A stretch of DNA of 33,644 nucleotides from an uncultured Lachnospiraceae bacterium (GCA_900317755.1 ONHZ01000014.1:1-33644); one strand, 5' to 3'; counted from the stretch's first letter, positions 23,586-33,440 are shown. Notes: a model not told the origin generated them from the sequence alone. Made by a program: numbers and translations.

Positions 23586-24053
23586 TTACTTTTCCGCTTT
23601 AATATCAATAACTTTATCACAAAATTCTGAAATCCCCGCTGTCAGAACACCGCCTGTCAGGATGATTTCCATAGATGGTCTGCAAAGCTTTAGCACGTCC
23701 TTTAGCTCATCCTCTGAAACCATTCCTTCATTTATGGCTCCAAGCACTTCATCAAGAACAAGGAGATCATACTGTCCTGCGCCAAGAACCTTTCTTGCAT
23801 AATTCAGTCCATTCTTCAGATTTGCTTTTTCTTCATCTCTTTCTTCCGAAGTCAGATCATTAAAATTTCTTTTAGATCTCTCAAATCTGAATATTTTTAT
23901 CTCAGGTTCAAGCCGTTTCAAAAATTCATAATTCACTTCTGCTTTCAGAAATGTAATGATGCAGGCGGTCTTGCCATTTCCAGCTTCCCTGACTGCATAG
24001 CCTAAAGCTGCCGAACTCTTTCCCTGCCCGTTACCGTAATACGCAGTAATCAT
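23586..24053 (-). CDS. cobO: Cob(I)alamin adenosyltransferase, CobA/CobO (BtuR) family
   Basis: Transfers the adenosyl group from ATP to corrinoids, making coenzyme B12. The ATG at 24053 has a GAGGTG SD four bases upstream and gives 155 residues; an upstream in-frame start at 24080 is less likely. A P-loop GNGQGKSSAALGYA lies at residues 8-21, with MITAYYGNGQGK as the family N-terminus; the conserved YDLLVLDEVLGAINEG and the ending EIILTGG also match. It is shorter than the 180-200 residues of enterobacterial CobA and lacks the N-terminal arm, as many clostridial relatives do. No cobalamin riboswitch is seen upstream and no other B12 gene is near. Confidence 0.88.
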   Translation of the reverse strand: MITAYYGNGQGKSSAALGYAVREAGNGKTACIITFLKAEVNYEFLKRLEPEIKIFRFERSKRNFNDLTSEERDEEKANLKNGLNYARKVLGAGQYDLLVLDEVLGAINEGMVSEDELKDVLKLCRPSMEIILTGGVLTAGISEFCDKVIDIKAEK

Positions 24054-24133
24054 GTCACACCTCATATCTGCCAGCCACAAAAATCATTCTAGCCCGCAAA
24101 TCAAACAGTCTTCGGCTGTATGATTATTTGCAG

Positions 24134-24162
24134 ATTTTATATATTATCACATTGTTTTTCAA
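24134..24162 (-). promoter_or_regulatory. Promoter of the cobO-dapA unit
   Basis: The minus strand reads -35 TTGAAA (24157-24162), 17 bases, -10 TAAAAT (24134-24139), giving a leader of about 75 bases before cobO. Confidence 0.55.
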
Positions 24163-24176
24163 AAATAAAGATGATG

Positions 24177-26318
24177 TTAAGCCATAATCCCGGTCTCTTC
24201 CTTCATTTTCTCCACTTTCCTGTTCAGTCGTTTCAGAGGAATACTTAGAATAAGACCTATTAATAATGCGACACCAATGTAAATTGAAAGGCGCGTAAGA
24301 TAAAAGGCATAATCCCGTCCGTGCATGCCACCTATACATTCACGAATAGCATTCATACTGTAATTAAACGGCATATATTCATAAAGGACCTGGAAGACCT
24401 TCGGCAGAACTTCAATAGGGAAGGTTCCACCGCTGCCAGCTACCTGTATTACCATGAGCACTACCGCTATCGCTTCGCCGACCGCACCAAATGCATATGT
24501 CAGGGCATAAAGAAGGATCGTATACACAAAGCTCGTAAATGCACAGGCAACCCAGAATAGAAATCCATGCTTACACTGAATCCCGACATAGAATAATGCA
24601 CCGAATACTGTGATCAGCGTCTGAATCTGACCTATGGCAAAGAAAATAAGATAACGCCCAAAGAATTCTTCGAATGTCTTTAAACGAGGGAATTCGCTTC
24701 TGTCCTTTATCTTTGTATGAATGATTGCTACAAGAATCAGTGCCCCTACCCAGATTGAAAGTGTAATATAAAATGGAGCTGTTGCGCTGCCATTATTTTT
24801 TATTTTATATACAGCAATCGTTTTTATTTCCGTCGGTTCAGAAATAAAATCTGCTATGGTGTCCGGATCTTTTTCCAGAAGCTTAATAAGCATTTTGTAC
24901 TGCTCGTTCTCATCAAGGGAATCCATTTTCGAAATAAGGTCTTCAAGCTTTCCCTGCATTTCAAGAACTTTAGCCTTTGAATCCTGAAGCTTTTCCTTTC
25001 CCATTCCCATCATGTCAGGATAGGAACCAAGAACTGCTGAGAGATTTGAAATAGAATCTGTTGAATCACCGACCAGCTTCTGCACTGTAAGAAGCGAGCT
25101 TCTCACAGAATTTATTGAATTTGTAATGGACGGCTTTACTGTATTCACATACGTCTTCATCAGTGCATCTATTTCAGAAATAAGATTGTCAATATCAGCA
25201 TTAATAGAATCAGCAAGTGCCTTTGAATCAGAATTCAAGGTGTTTATACTGCCTTCAAGCTTTGACATATCACCCTTAAGGACGGCATAGGAATCAACAA
25301 CCTTCTGGTTTTTATCCTTCAGGTCCTCAGAAGTATCAACATAGTCCTTGATAGAAGTTTCTGTTTCCTGAATGATACCATCTGCCACCGAAATGAGCGC
25401 ATCCATCTGACTCGAAGAATACTGTACTGTATCATTTTCCGTATCCATGGCAGAGTCTATGGTAGTCTTTAAGGCTGCAAGCTTATTCTCGGTATTACTC
25501 ATGGTAATGACAACCATGTCAGATGTCGTTCCAAGCGTCTGATCGGCAGCATTTACTGTAGTCTGGGCTGTTGTACTAAGCGCACCGGCCGTAGCAATCA
25601 TCTCACTCATCTCATTTGACACCTTGCCTGCTGCCTTCATAAGATTCTCTGAAGTTTCAGTAAGGCTGATGTATGAATCCAGAATCGTCACACAGACTGT
25701 CATATCGCCATCTAAGGTTTTTAGTCTGTCAACAGCGCCTGCTGTAAGATCAGTTTCCCCATTATTATTCATTGCTGCATATTTGCTGACAGTAAGCACT
25801 CCCTCTGTTAGTGTTCCAACAAATGCCGCATTGACTTCATTCTGGACAGTGATCTTTACCTTTCCGGTGATTTTTGGAGCAATCGCATTCAGCTTTTCAT
25901 TCTCATAATAATGTATTTTAGGATTTATCGTGTCTCCGCCAATAAAGCTGAGCATATCTTTTGAAAAATTTTTGTCGATAACAAGGGCTGCGTAATACTT
26001 TCCGCTGGTAACACCTTCTACCGCATCAACTGACCTTTTTGAAAACTGCCAGTCTATGCTTTTATTTTCTTTTAGATTATTTATGACAATAGTTCCAATA
26101 TTTAAGTCCACACCATCGATCTCAGTCCCTTCATCTTCAGAAACAACCGCGACCTTTAAATTGCTCGTTGCCTTTTCTCCATAGGGATCCCAGTTCGAAA
26201 GTATATTAAACCATGCATACAGAGAAGGAATGACTGCAAGGCCTAATATGACAACTAGTGCCACGACATTTGTCCATATTCTCCTTGCATCGGAGGCAAA
26301 GATTCGAATAATATTCAT
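24177..26318 (-). CDS. YhgE/Pip-family membrane protein (second copy)
   Basis: 713 residues, related to B. subtilis YhgE and lactococcal Pip (a phage-receptor-like protein); relatives take part in export, for example EsaA of type VII secretion. One TM near residues 15-38 is followed by the family motif WFNILSNWDPYGEKATSNLKVAVVSEDEG and SGKYYAALVIDKNFSKDML. A long extracytoplasmic region (about 180-500) is rich in Ser/Thr and heptad-like helices. Five to six TM segments form the ABC-2-like C-terminus (ITLSIWVGALILVAI, FAIGQIQTLITVFGALFYVG, GSGGTFPIEVLPKVFQ). Its start overlaps the small TM gene by four bases. Substrate is unknown. No clear terminator was found behind it. Confidence 0.9.
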   Translation of the reverse strand: MNIIRIFASDARRIWTNVVALVVILGLAVIPSLYAWFNILSNWDPYGEKATSNLKVAVVSEDEGTEIDGVDLNIGTIVINNLKENKSIDWQFSKRSVDAVEGVTSGKYYAALVIDKNFSKDMLSFIGGDTINPKIHYYENEKLNAIAPKITGKVKITVQNEVNAAFVGTLTEGVLTVSKYAAMNNNGETDLTAGAVDRLKTLDGDMTVCVTILDSYISLTETSENLMKAAGKVSNEMSEMIATAGALSTTAQTTVNAADQTLGTTSDMVVITMSNTENKLAALKTTIDSAMDTENDTVQYSSSQMDALISVADGIIQETETSIKDYVDTSEDLKDKNQKVVDSYAVLKGDMSKLEGSINTLNSDSKALADSINADIDNLISEIDALMKTYVNTVKPSITNSINSVRSSLLTVQKLVGDSTDSISNLSAVLGSYPDMMGMGKEKLQDSKAKVLEMQGKLEDLISKMDSLDENEQYKMLIKLLEKDPDTIADFISEPTEIKTIAVYKIKNNGSATAPFYITLSIWVGALILVAIIHTKIKDRSEFPRLKTFEEFFGRYLIFFAIGQIQTLITVFGALFYVGIQCKHGFLFWVACAFTSFVYTILLYALTYAFGAVGEAIAVVLMVIQVAGSGGTFPIEVLPKVFQVLYEYMPFNYSMNAIRECIGGMHGRDYAFYLTRLSIYIGVALLIGLILSIPLKRLNRKVEKMKEETGIMA

Positions 26319-26773
26319 TCGTCGTTACCTCCCCGCTTCTTTATCTTATCTATGACAACATCTTTTTTCTTTAATAAATTTTTTGCCGTATCAGAAATCT
26401 CTTCTTTTCTCTTTTCAACATGAGAATCGATTGCATTTGCCCGCTCATCTACTCGTCCCGTGAGTTCCTCGATTTTTTCGCCAATAAGAGGATTCACTTC
26501 ACGCTCGCCCATTGATGCAAGCTTTTCCTGCATCTTGAAATCCATATACTCAATGCCAATTAAATAGAATGCAATGCCAAAAAGAGACACAATCCAGAGA
26601 ATCAGAAAGACAAGCTTTGACGAATGGATAAGGAAGCTTGTTATGAGGAAAATCAAAGGAATAATAATGATCATACGCATACCAATCCGAATTCTCTTCT
26701 GATTCAGGGTATGCTGTTTCTTTAAATCCTCAATATATGAATGATAAAATCCTTCATAATCTATTTTTTCCAT
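26315..26773 (-). CDS. Small two-TM protein between two YhgE genes
   Basis: 152 residues, family not recognised. Residues 1-30 are charged, two adjacent TM helices follow (about 34-49 and 53-73), then a hydrophilic C-terminal half predicted to be a charged coiled coil (IEELTGRVDERANAIDSHVE, then KKKDVVIDKIKKRGG). Translation is coupled to the second yhgE (four-base overlap) and it lies ten bases behind the first. The gene order and overlaps argue that it works with the two YhgE proteins, perhaps as a scaffold or assembly subunit of a membrane complex; that role is inference from position only. Confidence 0.8.
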   Translation of the reverse strand: MEKIDYEGFYHSYIEDLKKQHTLNQKRIRIGMRMIIIIPLIFLITSFLIHSSKLVFLILWIVSLFGIAFYLIGIEYMDFKMQEKLASMGEREVNPLIGEKIEELTGRVDERANAIDSHVEKRKEEISDTAKNLLKKKDVVIDKIKKRGGNDE

Positions 26774-26783
26774 AATATCATCC

Positions 26784-28976
26784 TTACATCATTTCCGTAT
26801 CTTCCATTCTCTTTTCCATGAAGTGCATAACACCATGGAAAGCCTTCTGGATGACCAGACCAATGATCAGAGAAATCAGAATGAAAACGGAAAGCTCAAG
26901 AAGATAAATTGCAATATTGCCGCCATAGAGCCCTCCTATGCATTCACGCATCGCATTAATGGCATAAGGGAATGGGAAGAATTTGTATACTGCCCTGAAA
27001 AATGAGGGCAAAAGCTCAATAGGATATGTACCAGAAGATCCTGCGATCTGAAGGACTACGATTACCACGGCAATTGCTTTTCCTGCATCCCTGAATGCAA
27101 ATACAAGGGAATAAATAAAAAGCGTAAATACAAAGCCGGTAAATAGACAAGTGAAAATAAATAGCCCAGGCTCTTTGCACTGAACATGAAGCAGATTCAG
27201 GTCACCAATTACAGTAACCAATGCAGAAAATTCACCTAAAATAATAAAAATAATCAGTCTTCCAAAATATCTCTGATACGGCTTTGCATCCGGATATTTC
27301 TTCATATCAGGACGGACCTTTATTATTGCAACCAGAAGAATTCCGCCAACCCAGAGTGCAAGTGCAGTATAAAACGGGGTTACTGAAGAACCGTAATTCT
27401 CCACAGGATATATTACAGTAGAATCAATTTTCACTGGTTCAGAAAAGAATTTCCCATTTTTTTCCGGGTTTCCAGAAAGCGTGTTGATAAGTATCTTTAC
27501 CTTTTCATCCTCTTTTGCGGCATTTACTTCAAGAATCGCATTCTCAAGCCTGCCACTGATTGTCTCAAGGGCTTTCTTTGTCTCTGTAAGAGAAGTATTT
27601 CCGGAATTAATTGTAAGGCTTAAGGCATTGAATACATCTCCCATGCCCGCAAGGGTTGAAGACATCTGATTCATCAGATCTGAAGCCTGGCTCACCGTCT
27701 GGGAAAGATTTGACAAAACGTTCTGCATCTCGGGCTTAAGCGAATTATTGAAGGTGGCCTGTGCGCCTGTAATATCGGTTAATGCAGAATCGATTGTTTT
27801 TGAAGCTTCATCCTTTGCCTTACCTGCTGCATCATCCACAGTGCTGTCCGCCTGTGATTTTGCCGTATGATAATAAGCATCTGAAACTGTAGATAGAATA
27901 TTTACTGTGCTGTTGACAGAATCTTTTACGCTCTTTAAGGCAGCCTGTGCTGCAAGCATGGCTGCCTTTTTTTCAGGATCAGTTTCAGCTTTTGCTGCCT
28001 CTTCACTGACTGCAGTAGATAACGCATCAAGATTTGAAACGACAACCTTCGCGTCTTTCGTGACGACATCAACATTATTATTTATGTCATTAATATCATC
28101 AGACAGCTTTGCATCATTCAGCTTGTCCTTCATACCAGAAAGCGAGGTCTCGACAGTAGAAAGTGACGTGTTTACATTCTGACTGTATGTTTCGAGAGTA
28201 ACGTCAGTATTGTCTATTTCTGTTTTTGCAGAATTCAGGCTGTCAGCAGCATTTTTACTCTCACGCTGAAGATTATTTGTGCTGTTTTCTGCTGATGCTA
28301 TAGCTGAGACAAGTGTCTGATTCCCCTGCACAGCAGTGTCAATAATGTATTCATAGTCCTTTATTTCATTGTCGAGATCATGAAGTTCAAGGACAATATT
28401 ATCAATTCCGCCATCTTCATTTATCTTCTCGGAAACACCATTAAGTTCATCAAAGACTGTTGTACTCATAATCTTAATGAACTCAGTATCGATTTCAGTC
28501 TGAAGTGATTCTACGACTGTATCCGTGATTTTATTTGCAACAGGATTTTTCTTCTGATTCTGGTAAAACTCAATCGTTGGCTTTGTCACATCTTTAAGGA
28601 AGATATTGTACATATTGTAAGAAAAATCTTCCGTGACAATGATCGCACCATAATAGCTTCCATCCCTCACGCCCTCGATTGCCTTATCTTTAGAGCTCAC
28701 AAACTGCCAGTCTATCTTGGTATTTTTATGAAGCTTTTCGACAAGCTCCCTGCCATTATTGTGCACGACTCCGTTATCATCTGTAAATCCCTTATCGAGA
28801 GAGACAACGGCCATCTTCAGATTCCCAGTGTTGCCATAAGGATCCCAGTTTGAATAGATATTGCACCAGGCGTAAAGCGGTGAGATAAAGCACACGCCGA
28901 TTGCGATAACAAGCGCAAAAAAATGCGTAGCGATCTGTTTTACATCATCGAAAAAAATCTGCTTAATAATCTTCAT
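26784..28976 (-). CDS. YhgE/Pip-family membrane protein (first copy)
   Basis: 730 residues with the same architecture as its neighbour. An N-terminal TM (HFFALVIAIGVCFISPLYAW) leads to the shared motif CNIYSNWDPYGNTGNLKMAVVSLDKG and DGSYYGAIIVTEDFSYNMY. A long extracytoplasmic helical stalk (about 190-500) is rich in Asn, Ser, Thr and Asp. A C-terminal multi-TM domain contains LALWVGGILLVAI, RLIIFIILGEFSALVTVIGD and GSSGTYPIELLPSFF. It begins only three bases after the typA stop and is probably co-transcribed with it. The two copies are clearly paralogues but diverged, so the duplication is old and they may form a heteromer. Confidence 0.9.
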   Translation of the reverse strand: MKIIKQIFFDDVKQIATHFFALVIAIGVCFISPLYAWCNIYSNWDPYGNTGNLKMAVVSLDKGFTDDNGVVHNNGRELVEKLHKNTKIDWQFVSSKDKAIEGVRDGSYYGAIIVTEDFSYNMYNIFLKDVTKPTIEFYQNQKKNPVANKITDTVVESLQTEIDTEFIKIMSTTVFDELNGVSEKINEDGGIDNIVLELHDLDNEIKDYEYIIDTAVQGNQTLVSAIASAENSTNNLQRESKNAADSLNSAKTEIDNTDVTLETYSQNVNTSLSTVETSLSGMKDKLNDAKLSDDINDINNNVDVVTKDAKVVVSNLDALSTAVSEEAAKAETDPEKKAAMLAAQAALKSVKDSVNSTVNILSTVSDAYYHTAKSQADSTVDDAAGKAKDEASKTIDSALTDITGAQATFNNSLKPEMQNVLSNLSQTVSQASDLMNQMSSTLAGMGDVFNALSLTINSGNTSLTETKKALETISGRLENAILEVNAAKEDEKVKILINTLSGNPEKNGKFFSEPVKIDSTVIYPVENYGSSVTPFYTALALWVGGILLVAIIKVRPDMKKYPDAKPYQRYFGRLIIFIILGEFSALVTVIGDLNLLHVQCKEPGLFIFTCLFTGFVFTLFIYSLVFAFRDAGKAIAVVIVVLQIAGSSGTYPIELLPSFFRAVYKFFPFPYAINAMRECIGGLYGGNIAIYLLELSVFILISLIIGLVIQKAFHGVMHFMEKRMEDTEMM

Positions 28977-28979
28977 TAA

Positions 28980-30827
28980 TTACGCTTCAGGTCTGTGATT
29001 GTGCTGGATGTTCCATCTCTTTCTCTCACGTGAATCAAGAATTCTCTTTCTGATTCGAAGAGATTCAGGCGTAACCTCGAGAAGCTCGTCTGTCTCAATA
29101 AAGTCAAGTGCCTGCTCAAGTGAAAGCCTCTTTGGAGGTGTAAGCGTAAGCGCCTCATCAGATGAAGAAGTACGTGTATTTGTAAGATGCTTCTTCTTGC
29201 AGACATTGATCTCAATGTCTTCCGGTCTTGAAGACTCGCCGACGATCATGCCTGAATAAACCTTCTCGCCAGGTCCGATGAAAAGGGTTCCTCTGTCCTG
29301 TGCGATGAAAAGTCCGTAGGTAACTGACTCGCCTGTCTCAAATGCGATGAGGGAGCCAAGGTGACGGTAGCTGATGTCGCCCTTGTATGGTTCATACCCG
29401 TCAAATATGGTGTTGATGATTCCGTTGCCCTTTGTATCTGTCATGAAGTCGCCACGGTAACCAATAAGTCCACGTGAAGGAATCCTGAATTCAAGCCTTG
29501 TATAGCCGCCTGTGATTGGCTTCATATTGAGAAGCTCGCCCTTTCTCGTGCCAAGCTTCTGGATGACAACGCCTGAGAATTCATCCGGAACATCGATGTA
29601 TGCTCTTTCCATTGGCTCGAGCTTCTTGCCATTTTCATCCGTCTTGTAAAGAACCTCTGCCTTTGAAACTGCAAACTCATACCCTTCACGGCGCATTGTC
29701 TCGATGAGGACTGAAAGATGAAGTTCTCCACGGCCTGAAACCTTGAAGCAGTCTGCACTGTCAGTTTCTTCAACACGAAGAGATACATCTGTATTTAATT
29801 CCTTGAAAAGCCTGTCCCTGATGTGACGGGAGGTGACATACTTTCCTTCCTGTCCAGCGAATGGGCTGTCATTTACGATGAAGTTCATCGCAATCGTAGG
29901 CTCCTCGATCTTCTGGAAAGGAATAGCCACAGGATTCTCAGGTGAGCAGATTGTGTCGCCGATGTGGATATCTGAAATACCGGAAATAGCGACGATCTCA
30001 CCAAACTCTGCCTTTTCCGTATCTACCTTCTGAAGGCCGTTAAATTCATAAAGCTTGGTAATACGAACCTTCTCAAGCTTGTCAGGATCATGATGGTTTA
30101 CAACGACTGCATCCTGATTTAATTTAACGCTGCCGTTTGAAATCTTGCCGATTCCGATACGGCCGACAAATTCATTATAATCAATTGTAGAAATGAGCAT
30201 CTGAAGAGGAGCGTCAGGATCTCCCTTCGGTGCCGGAATATGCTCGATGATGGTATCAAAAAGCGGGCTCATGTCGACCTTTGGATCATCAAGCTCCTTG
30301 ATTGCATAGCCTTCCTTTGCTGAGGCATATACGAATGGGGAATTGAGCTGGTCATCATTTGCATCAAGGTCCATGAAGAGCTCAAGCACTTCGTCAACGA
30401 CCTCTGTAGGACGGGCCTCTGGACGGTCGATCTTATTGATACAGCATACGACAGGAAGGTCAAGGGCAAGTGCCTTCATGAGTACGAACTTTGTCTGAGG
30501 CATAACGCCCTCGTATGCGTCAACGACGAGTACAACGCCGTCAACCATCTTCAGTACTCGCTCAACCTCGCCGCCGAAATCAGCGTGGCCTGGGGTATCA
30601 ACGATGTTGATCTTTGTGCCTTTATAATTAACAGCAGTGTTTTTAGAAAGAATTGTGATTCCTCTTTCACGCTCGATGTCGCCGGAATCCATGACTCTTT
30701 CCTGCACTTCCTGATTGTCACGGAAGGTGCCTGACTGCTTCAGAAGATTGTCAACAAGAGTAGTCTTTCCATGATCGACATGTGCAATAATAGCAATGTT
30801 TCTGATGTCGTCTCTTGTCTTTTCCAT
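28980..30827 (-). CDS. typA: Ribosome-associated GTPase TypA/BipA
   Basis: A translational GTPase of the EF-G family that binds the ribosome under stress or cold and aids 50S assembly. The 615 residues begin with the G domain: G1 [15 protein letters not shown]2 RERGITI, G3 [15 protein letters not shown]4 [10 protein letters not shown]. Domains II, III and V follow, and the BipA-specific C-terminus is seen in [20 protein letters not shown] and [19 protein letters not shown]. The SD is GGAG ten bases before the ATG. It leads the block that continues into the YhgE genes. Confidence 0.96.
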   Translation of the reverse strand: MEKTRDDIRNIAIIAHVDHGKTTLVDNLLKQSGTFRDNQEVQERVMDSGDIERERGITILSKNTAVNYKGTKINIVDTPGHADFGGEVERVLKMVDGVVLVVDAYEGVMPQTKFVLMKALALDLPVVCCINKIDRPEARPTEVVDEVLELFMDLDANDDQLNSPFVYASAKEGYAIKELDDPKVDMSPLFDTIIEHIPAPKGDPDAPLQMLISTIDYNEFVGRIGIGKISNGSVKLNQDAVVVNHHDPDKLEKVRITKLYEFNGLQKVDTEKAEFGEIVAISGISDIHIGDTICSPENPVAIPFQKIEEPTIAMNFIVNDSPFAGQEGKYVTSRHIRDRLFKELNTDVSLRVEETDSADCFKVSGRGELHLSVLIETMRREGYEFAVSKAEVLYKTDENGKKLEPMERAYIDVPDEFSGVVIQKLGTRKGELLNMKPITGGYTRLEFRIPSRGLIGYRGDFMTDTKGNGIINTIFDGYEPYKGDISYRHLGSLIAFETGESVTYGLFIAQDRGTLFIGPGEKVYSGMIVGESSRPEDIEINVCKKKHLTNTRTSSSDEALTLTPPKRLSLEQALDFIETDELLEVTPESLRIRKRILDSRERKRWNIQHNHRPEA

Positions 30828-30846
30828 TTTCTGTGATCTCCAATCT

Positions 30847-30879
30847 AAAAAAATTAAGGTTGTCTCAAGACAGCCTTAA
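30847..30879 (-). terminator. Terminator of the M20 amidohydrolase gene, in the typA leader
   Basis: On the minus strand TTAAGGCTGTC pairs with GACAACCTTAA (one mismatch) around TTGA, followed by seven T residues. It ends only 20 bases before the typA start and overlaps the predicted typA transcription start. Confidence 0.75.
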
Positions 30880-30880
30880 T

Positions 30881-30908
30881 ATTTTATCATAGAAAATAAT
30901 TCTTACAA
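30881..30908 (-). promoter_or_regulatory. typA: Candidate typA promoter
   Basis: The minus strand reads -35 TTGTAA (30903-30908), 16 bases, -10 TAAAAT (30881-30886). The -10 abuts the terminator hairpin, as at the thl promoter. Confidence 0.5.
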
Positions 30909-31011
30909 TTATTAAATTTATATAATAATTCACGGAATAATGCGCTGTTTGTAGGAGATTTTTTGGAAATTTCCTTCGCCCATTTCCATTGCCGCTGAGA
31001 ATCCGTCATAT

Positions 31012-32127
31012 TTACTCCTCCTCACTCAGCCTGATCAGCATATCAACAGCTGTCCCTAAAATATTGTCATTGAAATCATATGCTGCGGTGTGAAGGCTGG
31101 GATAATTTTCACCATTTCCTATATAGAAGATGGCGCCGCTACATTTTTTCTGATACCAGCCAAAATCCTCCGACGCGCGCCAGAGGTCATGCATTTCTTT
31201 GGTTTTGAAATGAAGCTGTTCCGCTGAATGAAGCACCTTTGAAAGTGCATTATTATCGTTCCTTGTTTCTGGAAAAACATCTGAAATTTCTTTCGAAACT
31301 GTAAGTCCATCACGTGAAGCGAGTTCATGTGCTTTTTCGAGAAGCTGCTTTTCAAGCGCAGCCATTTCAGCTTCATTTTCAGCCCGGAGGGTAAGTGAAA
31401 GCTCACCATCACCAGCTGAGATGCCAAAATCCTTCGTGCCTGCACTGATATTTACAATCGTGCATAGCAGCATGCCCTCATGCTCCTCGTGAAGGCATTC
31501 CCTTATGAAGAAAACGAGGTCTGCAATTGCAAAGGATGGATTCCTTCCCTGCTCCGGATTGCTCGCATGGCTCTTCGCACCGGTGAATCTGATGGTAAGC
31601 CCCTCTGATGCCGGCTGCGTCAGGTCACTGCGGTATACAATGCTTCCTTCAGGGTAGCCGCTTAAATTGTGAAATGCATAGATCTCTGAAATATGAAGCT
31701 CCGGTATAAGCTCGGCACATACCTTTCCGCCCTGCCCGATTTCCTCTGCATGCTGGAAGATTAATACAACAGTCCTCTTAACACTCTTTCCAGTAAGCTC
31801 AAGTCCAAGACCGGCAAGTACAGCAGAATGTCCGTCATGCCCGCATTTGTGGCTGACGCCCGCTTGCTTTGAAGCATAAGGAAGTGAGATGGTTTCATCA
31901 ATTGGCAGCGCATCAAAATCAGCCCGGAAGGCGATTGGTGAATCGCCGGAATCAGACTTTTTTATGCAGTAAAACCACGCTCCCTGATCCACCACTTCAA
32001 AATCCGTATTCTTCGTCATGAAATGCATGAGCTCTTCCTTTGTCTCATGCTCCTCATTGGAAAGCTCTGCGATCGAATGCAGCTTATGCCGTAATAAAAT
32101 TATTTTTTGAAGATTGTCTTTATTCAT
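31012..32127 (-). CDS. M20-family amidohydrolase (peptidase M20D-like)
   Basis: A metal-dependent cytoplasmic hydrolase of N-acyl amino acids or related amides, 371 residues. The metal-binding motifs are clear: the first Asp in FRADFDALPIDE, HKCGHDGHSAVLAGL (the Cys of the M20D subgroup plus two His), FQHAEEIGQGG with the catalytic Glu pair, and a His near the end (SLHTAAYDF). The dimer domain lies between (GLTIRFTGAKSHASNPEQGR). The subgroup includes aminobenzoyl-glutamate, hippurate and IAA-amino-acid hydrolases; the substrate cannot be told. No good SD precedes the ATG at 32127. It is a single gene between two terminators. Confidence 0.9.
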   Translation of the reverse strand: MNKDNLQKIILLRHKLHSIAELSNEEHETKEELMHFMTKNTDFEVVDQGAWFYCIKKSDSGDSPIAFRADFDALPIDETISLPYASKQAGVSHKCGHDGHSAVLAGLGLELTGKSVKRTVVLIFQHAEEIGQGGKVCAELIPELHISEIYAFHNLSGYPEGSIVYRSDLTQPASEGLTIRFTGAKSHASNPEQGRNPSFAIADLVFFIRECLHEEHEGMLLCTIVNISAGTKDFGISAGDGELSLTLRAENEAEMAALEKQLLEKAHELASRDGLTVSKEISDVFPETRNDNNALSKVLHSAEQLHFKTKEMHDLWRASEDFGWYQKKCSGAIFYIGNGENYPSLHTAAYDFNDNILGTAVDMLIRLSEEE

Positions 32128-32218
32128 TTTGAGTCATTTAGCTAATAGCTTTTACATTTATATAAATATTTAATTTATCAAAAAAGTAGCCACAGGGCAT
32201 ACCATAACCCTTTCTATC

Positions 32219-32248
32219 AAAAACGGCGGACATCTCACTATGCCCGCC
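32219..32248 (-). terminator. Terminator of the Rpn-family gene
   Basis: On the minus strand GGCGGGCAT pairs with ATGTCCGCC (one G-T) around AGTGAG, followed by GTTTTTG. It is 28 bases behind the gene. Confidence 0.85.
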
Positions 32249-32276
32249 ACACTATGTCTGTTCACTTTCATCCGAC

Positions 32277-33107
32277 TCATGCACCAACAAGCGTGCTGTC
32301 CTTCAAGGCCTTTTTGCGTGCCTCGATATAATCCTTTGATTTTCCTGAATAAGCACAGATTTTTTCAATGCTTAGATTATCCCTAAGCATATTATCAATT
32401 ACCTGATTTGCCATATTCTCTTTACCCTTTTCTTCGGCGGACTCATACATTTCACTTAAAAACATATAATCATTCCTCCATTCTTCATCTTTGCGCGCTT
32501 CCTGAACAGCAGCATCGATTTCCTTCGTAAGGCGGTTCCCAGGCTTCTTCGTAACAAGATAATTAAGGAACTCCTTAAGGTCTTCGGGAACGTCGCCCTC
32601 TGTCCCCTTTGCATTGATAAATATCTTCCAAGCCCCATCGCCCATCTTTAGTGATGGCTTCTCGCTGCATGTCTCTTCAAATGTGTATCTGTAGTAAGAC
32701 TCTTCATAAGGATCTTCCATGCAGATAAACACGATGTAGCTGTCTGGAAGTTCTTTGTAATCAATGCCTCTCTTCAGATTTCGGAAATCTACCATGCTCT
32801 GGTAATACCTGGTCCTGCGCGGCAGGTTCTTCTTTACCTGGTTCTGCATTTCAAAATCATATACCCTGCTGCCCTCATCTGAAAAGTATACATCAAAACG
32901 CACTCCTTTTCCATCGGATGTAGGCTTAATCGGCTTCTGCTTCTCGACAGAAACAATTTTCGTAACCTTCCTGCCGGTAATCAGTTCAGCCAGTTCTCTG
33001 CAAATTTCGGGATGGTATTCAAGCACCCTGCAAAACATGAAATCATCCGTAAAATCCAGATCCTCGAACTTCTTTAATTCGATGGATTTGCCGCTACTCT
33101 CGCTCAT
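32277..33107 (-). CDS. Rpn/PD-(D/E)XK nuclease-family putative transposase protein
   Basis: 276 residues from the ATG at 33107, which has a strong SD (GGAAGGAG); the frame is open to 33239 but those residues look non-coding. The N-terminal half fits the Rpn/PDDEXK_2 family: DLDFTDDFMFCRVLEYHPEI, then a nuclease core with Asp in VRFDVYFSDEG and the E-x-Q in YDFEMQNQV, followed by RRTRYYQSMVD. The C-terminus has a helical segment (YESAEEKGKENMANQVI) and SIEKICAYSGKS. Family members in E. coli (RpnA-E) promote RecA-independent recombination or act in phage defence; in Lachnospiraceae such genes occur in many copies. Function here is unproven. Confidence 0.85.
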   Translation of the reverse strand: MSESSGKSIELKKFEDLDFTDDFMFCRVLEYHPEICRELAELITGRKVTKIVSVEKQKPIKPTSDGKGVRFDVYFSDEGSRVYDFEMQNQVKKNLPRRTRYYQSMVDFRNLKRGIDYKELPDSYIVFICMEDPYEESYYRYTFEETCSEKPSLKMGDGAWKIFINAKGTEGDVPEDLKEFLNYLVTKKPGNRLTKEIDAAVQEARKDEEWRNDYMFLSEMYESAEEKGKENMANQVIDNMLRDNLSIEKICAYSGKSKDYIEARKKALKDSTLVGA

Positions 33108-33440
33108 AAATTTTCTCCTTCCATAATAATACCGAAAGCCAAAATAAACAATATATAAATCCATCGAAGAAGGGAAATGCCAGATGAACATCCGGCCTGT
33201 AATAATAAACCAAGGTAACTGAATCAAATAATAGCTCATCGATTGATTTATGAGACAATTATAGTATATTTGTTCTTATTTGTCAATATGTATCATTCGA
33301 ACATATAGTGTATTTTCTGTGAATTTTGTAGTATATAGAATTGCCATTTTCTTTGTATTATTTGCATTTATCTGTCAATTTTATAGCAATAACAATTAAC
33401 TGATAATTAGTGTGCCTTTTGTTCGATAAATATCAATACT
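33108..33440. other. AT-rich intergenic region without a gene
   Basis: No coding potential. On the minus strand a possible promoter for the Rpn-family gene (TTGTTT at 33146-33151, 17 bases, TATTAT at 33123-33128) lies so close that the leader would be about ten bases. An inverted repeat ATATGT/ACATAT spans 33286-33306. The base content is much more AT-rich than in the rest of the window, as is common around insertion sequences. Confidence 0.5.

Noticed and set aside
24054-24176. Cobalamin riboswitch before the corrinoid adenosyltransferase
   Set aside because: Too short, and no B12-box-like sequence could be found.
33286-33306. ATATGT/ACATAT inverted repeat as IS end or operator
   Set aside because: Six AT-rich base pairs with a 9-base spacer are expected by chance in this AT-rich gap.
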